A DNA stretch of 64,000 nt from Desulfobacteraceae bacterium. Lineage in GTDB: Bacteria; Desulfobacterota; Desulfobacteria; Desulfobacterales; UBA5852. The stretch covers positions 337,742-401,741 of the forward strand of contig JABZFP010000041.1 of the NCBI GenBank assembly GCA_014237395.1. The letters are read 5' to 3'. The position numbers were made by a program, and so were the translations under genes. How positions within the stretch are numbered: the first letter of the stretch is position 1; every line of letters begins with the position of its first letter. Below are positions 1 through 9,274 of this stretch, piece after piece. Below the pieces are notes generated by a model. That model did no database searches. It saw only the letters and a program-made list of their open reading frames with translations, and had not been told where the DNA came from.

Positions 1-276
1 ATAATAATAGATCTCGTTTTTTTATCATCATCTTTAATGACCGGCTTAGCGCCAAGGGCCCCTAAAAATTCAAAAATTTTAACCGACACCCGCACATAAA
101 TTCTTAACCATTTGAAACTATTGTTAAATTCAACTGACCGGTAAAGTTCAAAATTTTGAACCCTTTGGTCGATATATGATAAAAAAGGTACAACAATTTG
201 AAATTATAGGATAATAATTTGGATGGCGATTTGGATTATCGCATCATTCTCGACGTTAACACCATCATCATAATGG
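1..276. other. AT-rich intergenic leader of the MFS gene
   Basis: This stretch has no credible coding capacity and is much richer in A+T than the rest of the window. It contains a perfect 16-bp palindrome at 146-161 (arms GTTCAAAA/TTTTGAAC) and a related, imperfect ATTCAAAAATTTT copy near 67-80. It presumably holds the promoter and perhaps an operator for the rightward MFS gene. No confident -35/-10 pair was picked. Confidence 0.5.
146..161. promoter_or_regulatory. Perfect 16-bp palindrome, possible operator
   Basis: GTTCAAAATTTTGAAC is self-complementary over all 16 bases. It lies 115 bp before the MFS start codon in A+T-rich DNA, so a dimeric regulator site is possible. No regulator gene adjoins it in the window. 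Confidence 0.35.
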
Positions 277-1425
277 ATGTCCATGAACGGGGCTATTCGT
301 AAAGACCGTATGTATCGCTATCTGCTTGTGTTGACCGTGGCGTCCGCTATCGGTTTGCAAGGCTGGCGAACATTGTTCAATAATTTTGCGGTGGAAGTCG
401 CAGGACTGGACGGCCATCAGGTGGGTATCATCCAGTCCGTGAGGGAGATTCCGGGTTTCTTGGCCCTTCTGGTCGTGTATGTGCTGCTGGTGATGCGTGA
501 ACATCGCCTGTCCGCCCTATCGATCGTTTGCCTGGCGATAGGGGTGGGGCTCACGGGCCTGATGCCGAGCATGGCCGGGCTGGTGGTGACGACCCTCATC
601 ATGAGCTTTGGTTTTCACTATTACGAAACCACCAACCAATCCCTGACACTCCAGTATTTTGACCAGGCCACAGCACCAATTGTTTTCGGGCGCCAGCGCA
701 GCTATGCGGCGGCCACCAATATTGTGGTTGGGCTGGCCATATACGGCATGGCTTCTGTGTTATCGTATGCGGCCATGTACCTCGCAATGGGGATTGTGCT
801 CTGCGGGATGGGGCTCTGGGGGTTTGCCCAGAATCCGGTTCGAGAAAACTTGCCGGTACAGCGCAAACGAATGGTCCTGCGACGGCGGTATGGGCTGTTT
901 TATCTGTTGACCTTTCTGGCCGGCGCCCGCCGACAGATTTTTATCGCCTTTGCCGTTTTCCTGATGGTGAAACGGTTTGGATTTACCGTTCAGGAAATCA
1001 CATTGCTATTCGTCGTCAATAACGGCGTCAATTATTACCTGAGCCCTCTGGTCGGCAGGGCCATTGTCAGGTTCGGGGAGCGCCGCGTCCTGTCCCTCGA
1101 ATATGGCAGCATGGTCCTCATCTTCCTGGCGTACGCGCTGGTGCAGGCCAAATGGATAGTGGCCGTGCTGTACATCCTGGATCATATCTTTTTTAACTTT
1201 GCCATCGCCATTCGAACCTATTTTCAGAAGGTCGCCGACCCCCGCGATATTGCCCCCAGCATGGCCGTCGGGTTTACCATCAACCATATTGCGGCCGTGG
1301 CGCTGCCCGCGGTCGGCGGTCTGCTGTGGATGGTGGACTACCGGATTCCCTTTGTAGGCGGTGCTTTCCTGGCGTTGCTGTCCCTGCTTGCCGTGCAGTT
1401 CATTCGAGTGCCGGCCAGTGCGTGA
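277..1425 (+). CDS. MFS-type membrane transporter
   Basis: A 382-residue, strongly hydrophobic protein with roughly ten to twelve membrane segments. Arg-rich cytoplasmic connections, such as the RKRMVLRRR stretch near residue 200, fall between two six-helix halves, the usual major facilitator layout. The short length (MFS proteins are usually 400 or more residues) and the lack of a recognisable substrate signature leave the cargo unknown. The start may be the ATG at 277 or at 283; neither has a strong Shine-Dalgarno sequence. It runs rightward alone, convergent with the AmrS-like gene. Confidence 0.75.
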   Translation: MSMNGAIRKDRMYRYLLVLTVASAIGLQGWRTLFNNFAVEVAGLDGHQVGIIQSVREIPGFLALLVVYVLLVMREHRLSALSIVCLAIGVGLTGLMPSMAGLVVTTLIMSFGFHYYETTNQSLTLQYFDQATAPIVFGRQRSYAAATNIVVGLAIYGMASVLSYAAMYLAMGIVLCGMGLWGFAQNPVRENLPVQRKRMVLRRRYGLFYLLTFLAGARRQIFIAFAVFLMVKRFGFTVQEITLLFVVNNGVNYYLSPLVGRAIVRFGERRVLSLEYGSMVLIFLAYALVQAKWIVAVLYILDHIFFNFAIAIRTYFQKVADPRDIAPSMAVGFTINHIAAVALPAVGGLLWMVDYRIPFVGGAFLALLSLLAVQFIRVPASA

Positions 1426-1441
1426 CCATCGTTGCTTCCCA

Positions 1442-2452
1442 TTAAAAAATGCCGTCGATGACCTGGTTGCAGTAAGCGCAGTGATTGCCGTCGATGAGGT
1501 TGGTCCGGCTGCGGTACTGGAAGCGGTTGATGACGATGTTGCCGCAATCGGGACACAGCGTGTTTTCACCACCGCTGCCTGGAACGTTGCCCATGTAGAC
1601 ATAGCGTAGCCCGGCCGCCATGCCAATGTCACGGGCCATGGCCAGGGTTTTCACCGGGGTGGCGGTTCGATCCATCATGCGGTAGGTCGGGTGAAAGCGG
1701 CTGATATGCCAGGGGGTTTCCGGCCCCAGGTCATTCACCAGGAAGTCGGCGATCGCTTGCAGCTCCTCCGGCGAATCGTTGAGGCCGGGAATCAGAAGGG
1801 TCGTCACCTCCACCAGCATGCCCCCCTTTTTCATTCGGATAAGGGTGTCTTTGACCGGCGCCAGCCGGGCCCCGCAGACGTCGCGATAGAACGCTTTGGA
1901 AAACGACTTCAAGTCGACATTGGCTGCATCCAGAACGGGCAGGAGCATATCCAGCGCTTTCGCGCTCATATAGCCGTTGGTGACGAAGATATTGCGCAGG
2001 CCGGCGGTATGGGCCTGGCGGGCAACATCCAGGGCAAATTCAAAAAAAACAGTCGGTTCGGTATAGGTATAGGCGATGCTTGCACAGGCTTTGGCGCGGG
2101 CGTCGGCCACAACGGCTTCCGGTGTGACCGGACGGCCAACGATGGCGCCCTGGTGGTCCGAGGGCATCTGGGCAATATCCGCATTCTGGCAGAAGCGGCA
2201 GCTAAAGTTGCATCCCACAGTAGCGATCGAGTAGGCGCGGCTGTCCGGCAGCAGGTGAAAGAGGGGTTTTTTTTCAATGGGATCCACATGCTGGGCGATC
2301 AGTCGGCCATAGACAAGTGATACCAGCTGGCCGTCGCGATTTTCACGCACCTGACAGAGACCCCGTTGGCCGGGCAAAATTTTACATCGATGGGCGCATA
2401 GTTCACAGCGAACAGCCCTATTTTCGAGGGGGCGATAGAGCAGGGCTTCCAT
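1442..2452 (-). CDS. amrS: AmmeMemoRadiSam-system radical SAM enzyme (AmrS-like)
   Basis: A 336-residue radical SAM protein. The cluster-binding cysteines are C81, C85 and C88 in GCNFSCRFCQN, the CxxxCxxC motif. An N-terminal cysteine group (C16, C19, C23, C33) and C-terminal CPDC and CAYC pairs are typical of the AmrS/PflA-related family. Members are often annotated as pyruvate formate-lyase activating enzyme, but their true substrate is unsettled, and no AMMECR1 or Memo partner is visible here. A Shine-Dalgarno AAGGAT precedes the ATG. It lies 21 bp downstream of the methyltransferase gene and may be cotranscribed with it. Confidence 0.85.
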   Translation of the reverse strand: MEALLYRPLENRAVRCELCAHRCKILPGQRGLCQVRENRDGQLVSLVYGRLIAQHVDPIEKKPLFHLLPDSRAYSIATVGCNFSCRFCQNADIAQMPSDHQGAIVGRPVTPEAVVADARAKACASIAYTYTEPTVFFEFALDVARQAHTAGLRNIFVTNGYMSAKALDMLLPVLDAANVDLKSFSKAFYRDVCGARLAPVKDTLIRMKKGGMLVEVTTLLIPGLNDSPEELQAIADFLVNDLGPETPWHISRFHPTYRMMDRTATPVKTLAMARDIGMAAGLRYVYMGNVPGSGGENTLCPDCGNIVINRFQYRSRTNLIDGNHCAYCNQVIDGIF

Positions 2453-2473
2453 GGTTTTCGATCCTTATCGATA

Positions 2474-3235
2474 TTAGCGCCACAGCGGCAGGCTCGGCAG
2501 GGGGTGGGTGGCTTTCTTGGCCTCGTAGCGCAGGGTTAAGGGCCGGGTGCGGAAGCGCGGCACCAGCGAAACCACGACCCCGGCAAAGGTGCCGAACGGG
2601 CATCGCTGGATGAGCCGCGAGCGCTCCAGACGTGAGAGCAGACCATTGGGTGTGGCCGGCAACTGGCACACGGTTCGCCAGGACATGGGGGTCTCACCCA
2701 GATGGGTAACAAACATCTGCTTGATTTCCCAGACACTGAAAAAGCGTGCTTTGTTAAAAATGGTCGGGGAAAACATCCCTTTCACGCGCCGTTGTATGCC
2801 TTTGAGGGCATATCGGTTCAAAACACCTAAAAAGACCCGGTCTTTCGCAACCCGGCAGGCTTCCTCGATCGCTTTGAGTGGGTCCTTAACAAACTCGAGG
2901 GTGGTGATAAGGATGGCATAATTAAACGAATTGTCGCCGAAGGGGAGGTCTTCGGCAAATTCGCGATAGAAGTCGACCCGGTCTTTGATCTGGCCAATAG
3001 CCATATCCAGCATGTAGGGGGAGGGGTCTATACCGGTCACCTGAAGACCAAAATCGAGGAAAGGCTTCAGACTCGCGCCGCTGCCACAGCCGATATCCAG
3101 CAGGGTTTCGCCGGGGAGTGGATTGAGCATGTCGAGCATCAGGCGGCTTTCGAGCTCGGCCGCAAAATGGCGGTTCGGGCTGTTCAGCCACCGTTGATAG
3201 TCTTTCGCATCATTGAAATCGAAAACATGCCCCAT
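2474..3235 (-). CDS. Class I SAM-dependent methyltransferase
   Basis: About 253 residues starting MGHVFDFNDAKDYQRW. The SAM-binding motif LLDIGCGSG lies near residue 45, and GIDPSPYML follows at strand 2, as in UbiE/Methyltransf_11 proteins. The substrate cannot be read from sequence. An upstream in-frame extension to 3316 exists, but it has the composition of non-coding DNA, so I take the internal ATG at 3235. The gene may form an operon with the AmrS-like gene. Confidence 0.75.
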   Translation of the reverse strand: MGHVFDFNDAKDYQRWLNSPNRHFAAELESRLMLDMLNPLPGETLLDIGCGSGASLKPFLDFGLQVTGIDPSPYMLDMAIGQIKDRVDFYREFAEDLPFGDNSFNYAILITTLEFVKDPLKAIEEACRVAKDRVFLGVLNRYALKGIQRRVKGMFSPTIFNKARFFSVWEIKQMFVTHLGETPMSWRTVCQLPATPNGLLSRLERSRLIQRCPFGTFAGVVVSLVPRFRTRPLTLRYEAKKATHPLPSLPLWR

Positions 3236-3362
3236 GATGGAAACTCTAGTAAGTCTCGGGGAAAGATCAAGGGCTGTTGACCAATGCGTGGGTCCGGCGG
3301 AGCGGTTGCCGAGCATGGGCTTGGGATCATGACCGCACCGTTAAACAGATTGGCGTTTCCCT

Positions 3363-5027
3363 TTATTCAGCGGCGTGGGTCGCCGTTTTATTCCGGGGTG
3401 CTTTCGCCGCCGTATCCGATGCGGGCTTGTCTCCCGAGGGCGTGGCTCCGGCATTCGAGTCCGCCGCTCCTGCTTTGTGGGCGGAACTTTTTTTCTTGCG
3501 CCGCCAACGGCGCCGGCTCTTTTTGGCCGGTGCGGCCGCTTCCGTGGTCATATCCGCGGCGGGCGTTTCCTGGTCGTCAGCGACCGCCTGCATGTCTTTG
3601 CTCGGTGCAAAACCGAAAAAGGACCCCGGGAAATAATTGGGCGGCCGATTTTTAATTTTTTCAAGTTGTCGGCTGGCCGCTGTTTGGCGTGGTCCGCGTC
3701 CAGCGGCCTGAGCAGCACGTGGGCCGCGCTCCGTAGCTTTGTTATTGCGGGGATGCGTTGGCTTGCGGGCGGGTTGTTTGGATCTTGATCGACGGGATGA
3801 TTTAACCGGTCCGGCTTTGTCTTTGGCCAACCAGTCATCTTCGGGCCAGACAACCGGCAGTTTATATCCCAGCATTTCCTCCAGCGGCTCGAGATGGAAG
3901 ACATAGTTTTCACAGGCCAGGGAAATGGCTTTGCCGGTTTTGCCGGCCCGGGCGGTGCGTCCGATCCGGTGCACATAGCTTTCGGAGTCCTGGGGCAGGT
4001 CGTAATTGAAAACATGCGAGATGTCTTCGACGTGGATGCCGCGCGATGCCACGTCGGTGGCAACCAGAATTTTGAGTTGGTCGTTTTTGAACTGTTCCAT
4101 CAGTTTAAAGCGTTTGGGCTGGGGCAGATCGCCGGTGATACCTTCGGCCGGGAAGCCGTTGCCTTTCAACTTTTCCGCCAGCCATTCCACACCGGACTTG
4201 GTGTTGGCAAAGACCAGCACGCGGTGCCAGTCTTCCCGTTGGAGCAGACCCAACAGCAAAGACAGTTTGCTCTCCAACCCGACATGGATCAACGACTGAT
4301 CGATGCGCTCGACCGTCACTTCTTCAGGCGTGACCGAGATGAATTCCGGCAGGTTCATGTACTCGTACGTCAGTTCCAGAACCCGGTGGGAAAGGGTAGC
4401 GGAAAACAGCATGGACTGGCGTTTGTCGTAATGCGGGAGTTTGCGCAGGATAAACTGCATGTCTTTGGCGAAACCCAGGTCAAGCAGACGGTCGGCCTCG
4501 TCAATGACCACGATTTTGATGCCGGTGGTTTTGAAAATGCCCTGTTTAAAATAGTCGATGATGCGGCCGGGCGTGCAGATAACGATGTCTACGCCCTTTT
4601 TCAGGATACCGGCCTGTTTTTGATAATCCACACCGCCGACGATTTGGACACAGCTGAGACCGGTATGGGCCCCCAGCAAGAGCGCTTCTTCATGAATCTG
4701 AAAAGCGAGTTCACGGGTGGGCGCCACAATCAGGGCCGAAGGGATGCCGGGTTGGCGATCGGTCAGCTTGAGCAGGCGGGTGAAGATCGTGACCAGAAAG
4801 GCGCCTGTTTTACCCGTACCGGTTTGCGCCTGCCCGGCGATATCTTTTCCTTCCAGGGCCGCCGGCAGGACTTGGGCCTGAATGGGGGTGCAACGGTCGA
4901 ACTGCGCGTCCTTAAGACCGGCCAGCAGGCTCTCCGGCAAATCGAAACTGTCAAAGGTTGTTTTGGTCAGAAAAGTGGGTTTGTCGGCGCGCTCCGATGG
5001 CATCGGCGCGTCGGGTGTTTCGGTCAT
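3363..5027 (-). CDS. DEAD-box ATP-dependent RNA helicase (RhlB/RhlE type)
   Basis: About 554 residues. The helicase motifs are in order: Q-motif region CTPIQAQ near 46-52, Walker A AQTGTGKT 67-74, PTRELA near 103, TPGR near 152, DEAD 176-179, SAT near 209, and HRIGRTARAG near 350. A lysine/arginine-rich, low-complexity tail of about 150 residues probably binds RNA, as in RhlB/RhlE. It should unwind structured RNA in ribosome assembly or mRNA decay. The ATG at 5027 is chosen because GAGGAC sits 6 bp upstream; a longer frame to 5150 has no ribosome site. Confidence 0.9.
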   Translation of the reverse strand: MTETPDAPMPSERADKPTFLTKTTFDSFDLPESLLAGLKDAQFDRCTPIQAQVLPAALEGKDIAGQAQTGTGKTGAFLVTIFTRLLKLTDRQPGIPSALIVAPTRELAFQIHEEALLLGAHTGLSCVQIVGGVDYQKQAGILKKGVDIVICTPGRIIDYFKQGIFKTTGIKIVVIDEADRLLDLGFAKDMQFILRKLPHYDKRQSMLFSATLSHRVLELTYEYMNLPEFISVTPEEVTVERIDQSLIHVGLESKLSLLLGLLQREDWHRVLVFANTKSGVEWLAEKLKGNGFPAEGITGDLPQPKRFKLMEQFKNDQLKILVATDVASRGIHVEDISHVFNYDLPQDSESYVHRIGRTARAGKTGKAISLACENYVFHLEPLEEMLGYKLPVVWPEDDWLAKDKAGPVKSSRRSRSKQPARKPTHPRNNKATERGPRAAQAAGRGPRQTAASRQLEKIKNRPPNYFPGSFFGFAPSKDMQAVADDQETPAADMTTEAAAPAKKSRRRWRRKKKSSAHKAGAADSNAGATPSGDKPASDTAAKAPRNKTATHAAE

Positions 5028-5535
5028 AATGTCCTCATTGGCTGCGGGGCTTTCGCCCACGATTGATTTTTCATCTGAATTTAGGGGATTATACCCCCTT
5101 TTCAAGAATATGCAAGCAATTGCACGTGCCGCCTTGCGGATGGTGTCCATTGAAAAACCCTTGGTTATCGGTCATTCACCATGGTGTGCACGGCCTGCCA
5201 AATCATCGGAAGGCCGGTGTCCTAATTGTCAATCCCGTCGAGCGCGCCGTCCCATGTCGCGACCCTGTCTTCAGGGCGGAAGCAGGGTTGCCGCGGTTTG
5301 CCGGTCACGCATTGCCTGATCCCCGGTCCGGCCGCGCCAAACCTATTGATTTTTCGCAACGTTCGATGGATAAACCCAATTTAGGGCGGGTTGCTGACAA
5401 ATGCAAGCCATACAGGATACTTAGGCCGCGAGGGTTTTTACCGAAAGGCGTTCGAAACCGTCTTGAACCACGCGTAAAACTTCGATGCCCGGGCATGAAG
5501 GCGCTGCCGCGCATACGCGAGTGGGTTGAGGTGCC
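5028..5535. other. Divergent intergenic region between helicase and moeA
   Basis: About 500 bp with no convincing gene. It must hold the leftward helicase promoter and the rightward moeA promoter. The moeA-proximal end (5464-5530) can fold into a compact three-way structure, listed separately. The remainder shows nothing I can identify. Confidence 0.5.
5464..5530 (+). promoter_or_regulatory. Structured RNA leader abutting the moeA ribosome site
   Basis: An outer stem pairs AACCACGCGTA (5466-5476) with TACGC-GA-GTGGGTT (about 5514-5527). Inside it are hairpin CTTCGATGCC/GGGCATGAAG (5480-5500) and hairpin GCGC-TGCC-GCGC (5501-5512). The outer stem ends at the GAGG ribosome site 7 bp before the moeA ATG, so folding could gate translation. 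A CCGAAAGG GNRA-type hairpin lies just upstream. The sequence does not visibly match the Moco riboswitch consensus; a ligand is speculation. Confidence 0.35.
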
Positions 5536-6765
5536 ATGAAAAATTTTTTCAAAGTGGTTGATATTGAGGATGTCTGGGACCGACGGAGCGCTTTTCCGGT
5601 GGTGGATCAAGAAACGCTGCCGTTGGCTTCCACCGTCGGGCGTATCCTATCGGAGGCGGTCATTGCCGACCTGGACATACCGGGATTTGCCCGTTCCACC
5701 ATGGACGGCTATGCCTTGCAGGGCGCCACCACCTTTGGTGCCACCGAAAGCAACCCCGGCTATTTGACCGTGGTGGGATCGGTGGCCATGGGAGAAAGAC
5801 CGGATTTGCGCGTGGGGCCGGGGGAGGCCGTGCGCATCGCGACCGGGGGAATGCTGCCTCCCGGGGCGGATGCCGTTATGATGATCGAGCATACCGAGGT
5901 CCTTGATGACACCACGATCGAAATCTACAAGAGCGTTGCCCCGGGGCAGCACGTCGTGGCGCAGGGAGAAGATATTGCGCGCGGGAATGCCCTGCTGGCC
6001 GGCGGTCAACCGGTGCGCCCCCAGGAAGCCGGCCTGCTGGCCGCCCTGGGATGTGAAACGGTGCGTGTTTTTCGCAAACCCCGGATCGGCATCATTTCCA
6101 CCGGTGATGAAGTGGTGCCCGTGACGGCCGTGCCGGGTCCCGGGCAGATCCGGGACGTGAATTCAACTACCCTGACCGCCATGACGACCGCCGCAGGGGG
6201 CCAACCCAATGTTTACGGCATTGTGCAGGACAGCCTGGCACTTCTGAAAAACACCTGCACCCGCGCCTTGGCGGAAAACGATATGGTCCTCGTATCCGGC
6301 GGCAGTTCGGTGGGAATGCGAGATTTTACCATCGAAGCCTTTGAAGCCCAGGAGGATGCCCACATCATGGTTCACGGGGTATCCATCAGCCCGGGTAAAC
6401 CGACGATTCTGGCCCGGTCCGGCACCAAACCCATGTGGGGCATTCCCGGCCATGTGACGTCCGCCATGGTGGTGTTCCATGTGCTGGTACAGCCCTTTAT
6501 CGCACATCTCGGCGGTCTGGACGATCGATTCCGACGGGTATTTACGATACCCTGCCGGCTGACCCGCAACCTCCCGTCCGCCCAGGGACGGGTGGATTTT
6601 GTGCGGGTCCGTGTCATGCCTCGCGATGGCGTGCTTTATGCCGAACCTGTGCTGGGGAAATCCGGCCTGATCCACACGATGGTCAAAGCGGATGGCCTGG
6701 TTCGCATTGCGGCTCCGGTCGAAGGGCTCGACAAAGGCGATGCGGTTGCGGTGGAACTTTTTTGA
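5536..6765 (+). CDS. moeA: Molybdopterin molybdenumtransferase MoeA (first copy)
   Basis: A 409-residue MoeA that inserts molybdate (or tungstate) into adenylylated molybdopterin in the last step of cofactor synthesis. It shows the family landmarks STMDGYAL near residue 54, VRIATGGMLPPGAD near 98, ISTGDEVV, the GGSSVG loop of the MoeA/MogA fold near 255, and HGVSISPGKPT near 277. Length is normal. GAGG precedes the ATG. A second MoeA with an extra domain begins about 60 bp downstream, so the two are probably cotranscribed. Paired MoeA proteins sometimes divide Mo and W insertion, but sequence alone cannot assign the metal. Confidence 0.92.
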   Translation: MKNFFKVVDIEDVWDRRSAFPVVDQETLPLASTVGRILSEAVIADLDIPGFARSTMDGYALQGATTFGATESNPGYLTVVGSVAMGERPDLRVGPGEAVRIATGGMLPPGADAVMMIEHTEVLDDTTIEIYKSVAPGQHVVAQGEDIARGNALLAGGQPVRPQEAGLLAALGCETVRVFRKPRIGIISTGDEVVPVTAVPGPGQIRDVNSTTLTAMTTAAGGQPNVYGIVQDSLALLKNTCTRALAENDMVLVSGGSSVGMRDFTIEAFEAQEDAHIMVHGVSISPGKPTILARSGTKPMWGIPGHVTSAMVVFHVLVQPFIAHLGGLDDRFRRVFTIPCRLTRNLPSAQGRVDFVRVRVMPRDGVLYAEPVLGKSGLIHTMVKADGLVRIAAPVEGLDKGDAVAVELF

Positions 6766-6826
6766 ACCATAAACTTTGGTGCCCGATGGTTGCTGTCGCG
6801 GCGTGGTAATGCAGGAGCATAGTGGA

Positions 6827-8758
6827 ATGACCCATCAACGGAACATCTATCTCAAAATGACGTCTCTCGAAAACGCCCGGGAGCTCATGTTCGCACGTTT
6901 TGCGGCACCGTCACCTCCCGCCACTGAAACGGTTCCGGTGACGGACGCCGTGGGACGGGTTCTGGCGGCGCCGGTGTTCGCCCGCTTGTCGTCGCCTAAT
7001 TTCCACTCCGCGGCCATGGATGGCATCGCGGTTCAGGCCGAGCAGACCTTCGGTACCAGCGAGACCAGCCCCCGACAGCTCCAGATCGGGCAAGACGCTT
7101 TTTACGTCAATACCGGCCACGTTTTGCCCGCCAATACCAACGCCGTCATCATGATCGAACAGGTCAACGCGCGCGGTGAGGATCTGGTGGAAATCGAGGC
7201 GCCGGCCTTTCCCTGGCAGCATGTCCGCCGCATGGGAGAAGACATTGTCGCCACGGAACTCCTGTTTCCCCGCCGCCATGTGGTGACACCCTATTGTGTC
7301 GGTGCGCTCATATCAGGTGGGATTTTCGAGGTCACGGTGCACGCGCGGCCCCGCGTTCTGATCATTCCCACCGGATCCGAGCTGGTGGACTGGCGGACAG
7401 CGGCCGTCGACGATTTACGGCCGGGCCAGGTTCTGGAATCCAATTCGTTCGTGCTGGGCCAGCTGGTGGAAGCGGCCGGCGGCGCCTTCGAGCGTTACGG
7501 CATCATCATCGACGATCCCGATACGATTCGGCAGGCCGTCGATCAGGCGGTCCGGGGCGACTTCGACATGGTCCTCACGATCGGCGGGTCTTCGGCCGGC
7601 TCCGAGGATTATGCCAAGCGCGTGGTTTCCGAGCTGGGCGAGATTTTGGTGCACGGCGTCACCATCATGCCCGGCAAACCCCTGCTCGTGGGGGATGTGG
7701 GCGGCAAACCCGTTTTCGGCATCCCCGGTTATCCTGTTTCAGCGATTATCGCTTTCGAGCAGTTCGTGCGGCCCCTGCTGCGCCGCTTCATCGATCAGGC
7801 CGATATCCAACCGGAAACCCTCCTGGTCGAAACCGCCCGCAAGATCCCGTCCAAACTGGGCACCGAGGAGTTTCTGCGTGTCAAACTGGGCCGTGTCGGG
7901 GATCGTGTTGTTGCCGCCCCCTTGCCGCGCGGGGCGGGATGCATCACCACCATTACCGAAGCCGACGGGATTTTGCGCATCCCCCGCAACGTGGAAGGGT
8001 TGCGCGAAGGCGAACAGATGAGGGCCGAGCTGCTCCGTACGGCCGATAGCATCGATAAAACGCTTATGATTGTCGGAAGCCACGACAACAGTCTGGACAT
8101 TCTGGCGGATGAAATTCGCCGCGGCGCCGCAGACATCACCCTTTCATCGAGCCACGTGGGCAGCATGGGCGGATTGATGGCGATCAAGCGCGGGGTATGC
8201 CATCTGGCCGGATCTCACCTGCTCGATACATCCGATGGTTCCTACAACGTCTCGTATATTCGAAAATATTTGCCGAACGAGGACATTCGGCTGGTTCATC
8301 TGGTCATGCGCGACCAGGGCCTTATCGTGCCACGGGGAAACCCGAAAAAGATTGGCGGTATTGAGGATCTTGTCAGCGATGACGTTCGGTTCATCAACCG
8401 GCAGGGCGGGGCCGGAACGCGTATTCTGCTGGATTTCCGGCTAAAGGAACTGGGGATCGACCCGGCCGCCATCGCGGGATACACCGATGAAGAATTCACG
8501 CACATGGCCGTGGCGGTGGCCGTGCTGAGCGGTACGGCCGATGTCGGCCTGGGCATTCAGGCGGCAGCCCGGGCGCTTGATCTCGATTTTATCCCAGTGG
8601 TGACGGAGCAATATGACCTGGTGATTCCGGGGCGGTTTTTCAACGAATTCGGCATCCAGGTCCTGCTTGAAACGATCCGTACCGACCGTTTCAAGCAGCG
8701 GGTCGAGGCGCTGGGAGGATACCATACCGAAGAGACGGGCAAGATCCTGAGCGTGTGA
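6827..8758 (+). CDS. MoeA-like protein fused to a periplasmic-binding-type domain
   Basis: About 643 residues. Residues 1-400 form a second MoeA with AAMDGIAV, GGSSAGSEDY and HGVTIMPGKPL. Residues about 415-643 form a PBP-like (COG1910) domain starting near MIVGSHDNSLDIL, with GGAGTRILLD in the middle. The fusion is known in archaea and deltaproteobacteria. The extra domain resembles ModA/TupA-type anion binders but has no signal peptide, so it presumably senses or delivers the metal oxyanion in the cytoplasm (inference). The ATG at 6827 has AGGAG 9 bp upstream; in-frame ATGs at 6776 and 6809 are less likely. Confidence 0.88.
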   Translation: MTHQRNIYLKMTSLENARELMFARFAAPSPPATETVPVTDAVGRVLAAPVFARLSSPNFHSAAMDGIAVQAEQTFGTSETSPRQLQIGQDAFYVNTGHVLPANTNAVIMIEQVNARGEDLVEIEAPAFPWQHVRRMGEDIVATELLFPRRHVVTPYCVGALISGGIFEVTVHARPRVLIIPTGSELVDWRTAAVDDLRPGQVLESNSFVLGQLVEAAGGAFERYGIIIDDPDTIRQAVDQAVRGDFDMVLTIGGSSAGSEDYAKRVVSELGEILVHGVTIMPGKPLLVGDVGGKPVFGIPGYPVSAIIAFEQFVRPLLRRFIDQADIQPETLLVETARKIPSKLGTEEFLRVKLGRVGDRVVAAPLPRGAGCITTITEADGILRIPRNVEGLREGEQMRAELLRTADSIDKTLMIVGSHDNSLDILADEIRRGAADITLSSSHVGSMGGLMAIKRGVCHLAGSHLLDTSDGSYNVSYIRKYLPNEDIRLVHLVMRDQGLIVPRGNPKKIGGIEDLVSDDVRFINRQGGAGTRILLDFRLKELGIDPAAIAGYTDEEFTHMAVAVAVLSGTADVGLGIQAAARALDLDFIPVVTEQYDLVIPGRFFNEFGIQVLLETIRTDRFKQRVEALGGYHTEETGKILSV

Positions 8759-8761
8759 CGT

Positions 8762-9130
8762 TCAGTTTAAATCTTCTTCCCAAATACCGTCAGGGGTGAC
8801 CGCGGTATGGGCCGTCACCCGAGGGCCGGTCTCCGGGCAGCGGTAGGCCTGGGCCGCGGCCGCGATGCTGTAGGTATGCATCCACACGACGTGGGTCGCG
8901 CCCGCCATGGCGGCCTGCTTCAGCACCCGCTGTTGGACGCCGGTCGTGTCAACATAGTGCTTGATAAACCCGCCGTCTTCCCGTCCCGGATTGGCGGTTT
9001 CGGCAAACGTGCCGATGCTGTCACAGGGTGTCATCAGTGCGGCATCAGTTTCCACCACGCCATACAGGCTTGCACAGCCTGTCATTGTCACGAGGGCTGC
9101 CGCCAGGGCCAGGACCAAATAACGGGTCAT
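8762..9130 (-). CDS. Small putative lipoprotein, unknown function
   Basis: About 122 residues. The N-terminus MTRYLVLALAAALVTMTGCA is a signal peptide ending in a lipobox (MTGC), so the mature protein should be lipid-anchored at Cys19. The mature part has scattered cysteines but no family I recognise. AAAGGA lies 8 bp before the ATG at 9130; the longer frame to 9223 lacks a ribosome site. The stop lies 3 bp from the convergent MoeA-fusion stop. Confidence 0.65.
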   Translation of the reverse strand: MTRYLVLALAAALVTMTGCASLYGVVETDAALMTPCDSIGTFAETANPGREDGGFIKHYVDTTGVQQRVLKQAAMAGATHVVWMHTYSIAAAAQAYRCPETGPRVTAHTAVTPDGIWEEDLN

Positions 9131-9274
9131 ATGGGTATCCTTTCCGATGTTTTGGCAAGGGCATCGCGGCCTATCGCGATGAGAGGCCGGATTTTGAAAC
9201 CCTCTCGGCTGTCTATCGGCCAATCGGGGCTAAAACTTTAGCGAATTCCGCTATCCATGGAAGGATGGCTCCCT

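Noticed and set aside
3894..5066. 390-codon plus-strand frame
   Set aside because: Antisense to the DEAD-box helicase.
5340..5460. c-di-GMP (GEMM) or other known riboswitch before moeA
   Set aside because: A GNRA-type CCGAAAGG hairpin is present, but the conserved GEMM and Moco consensus blocks could not be found.
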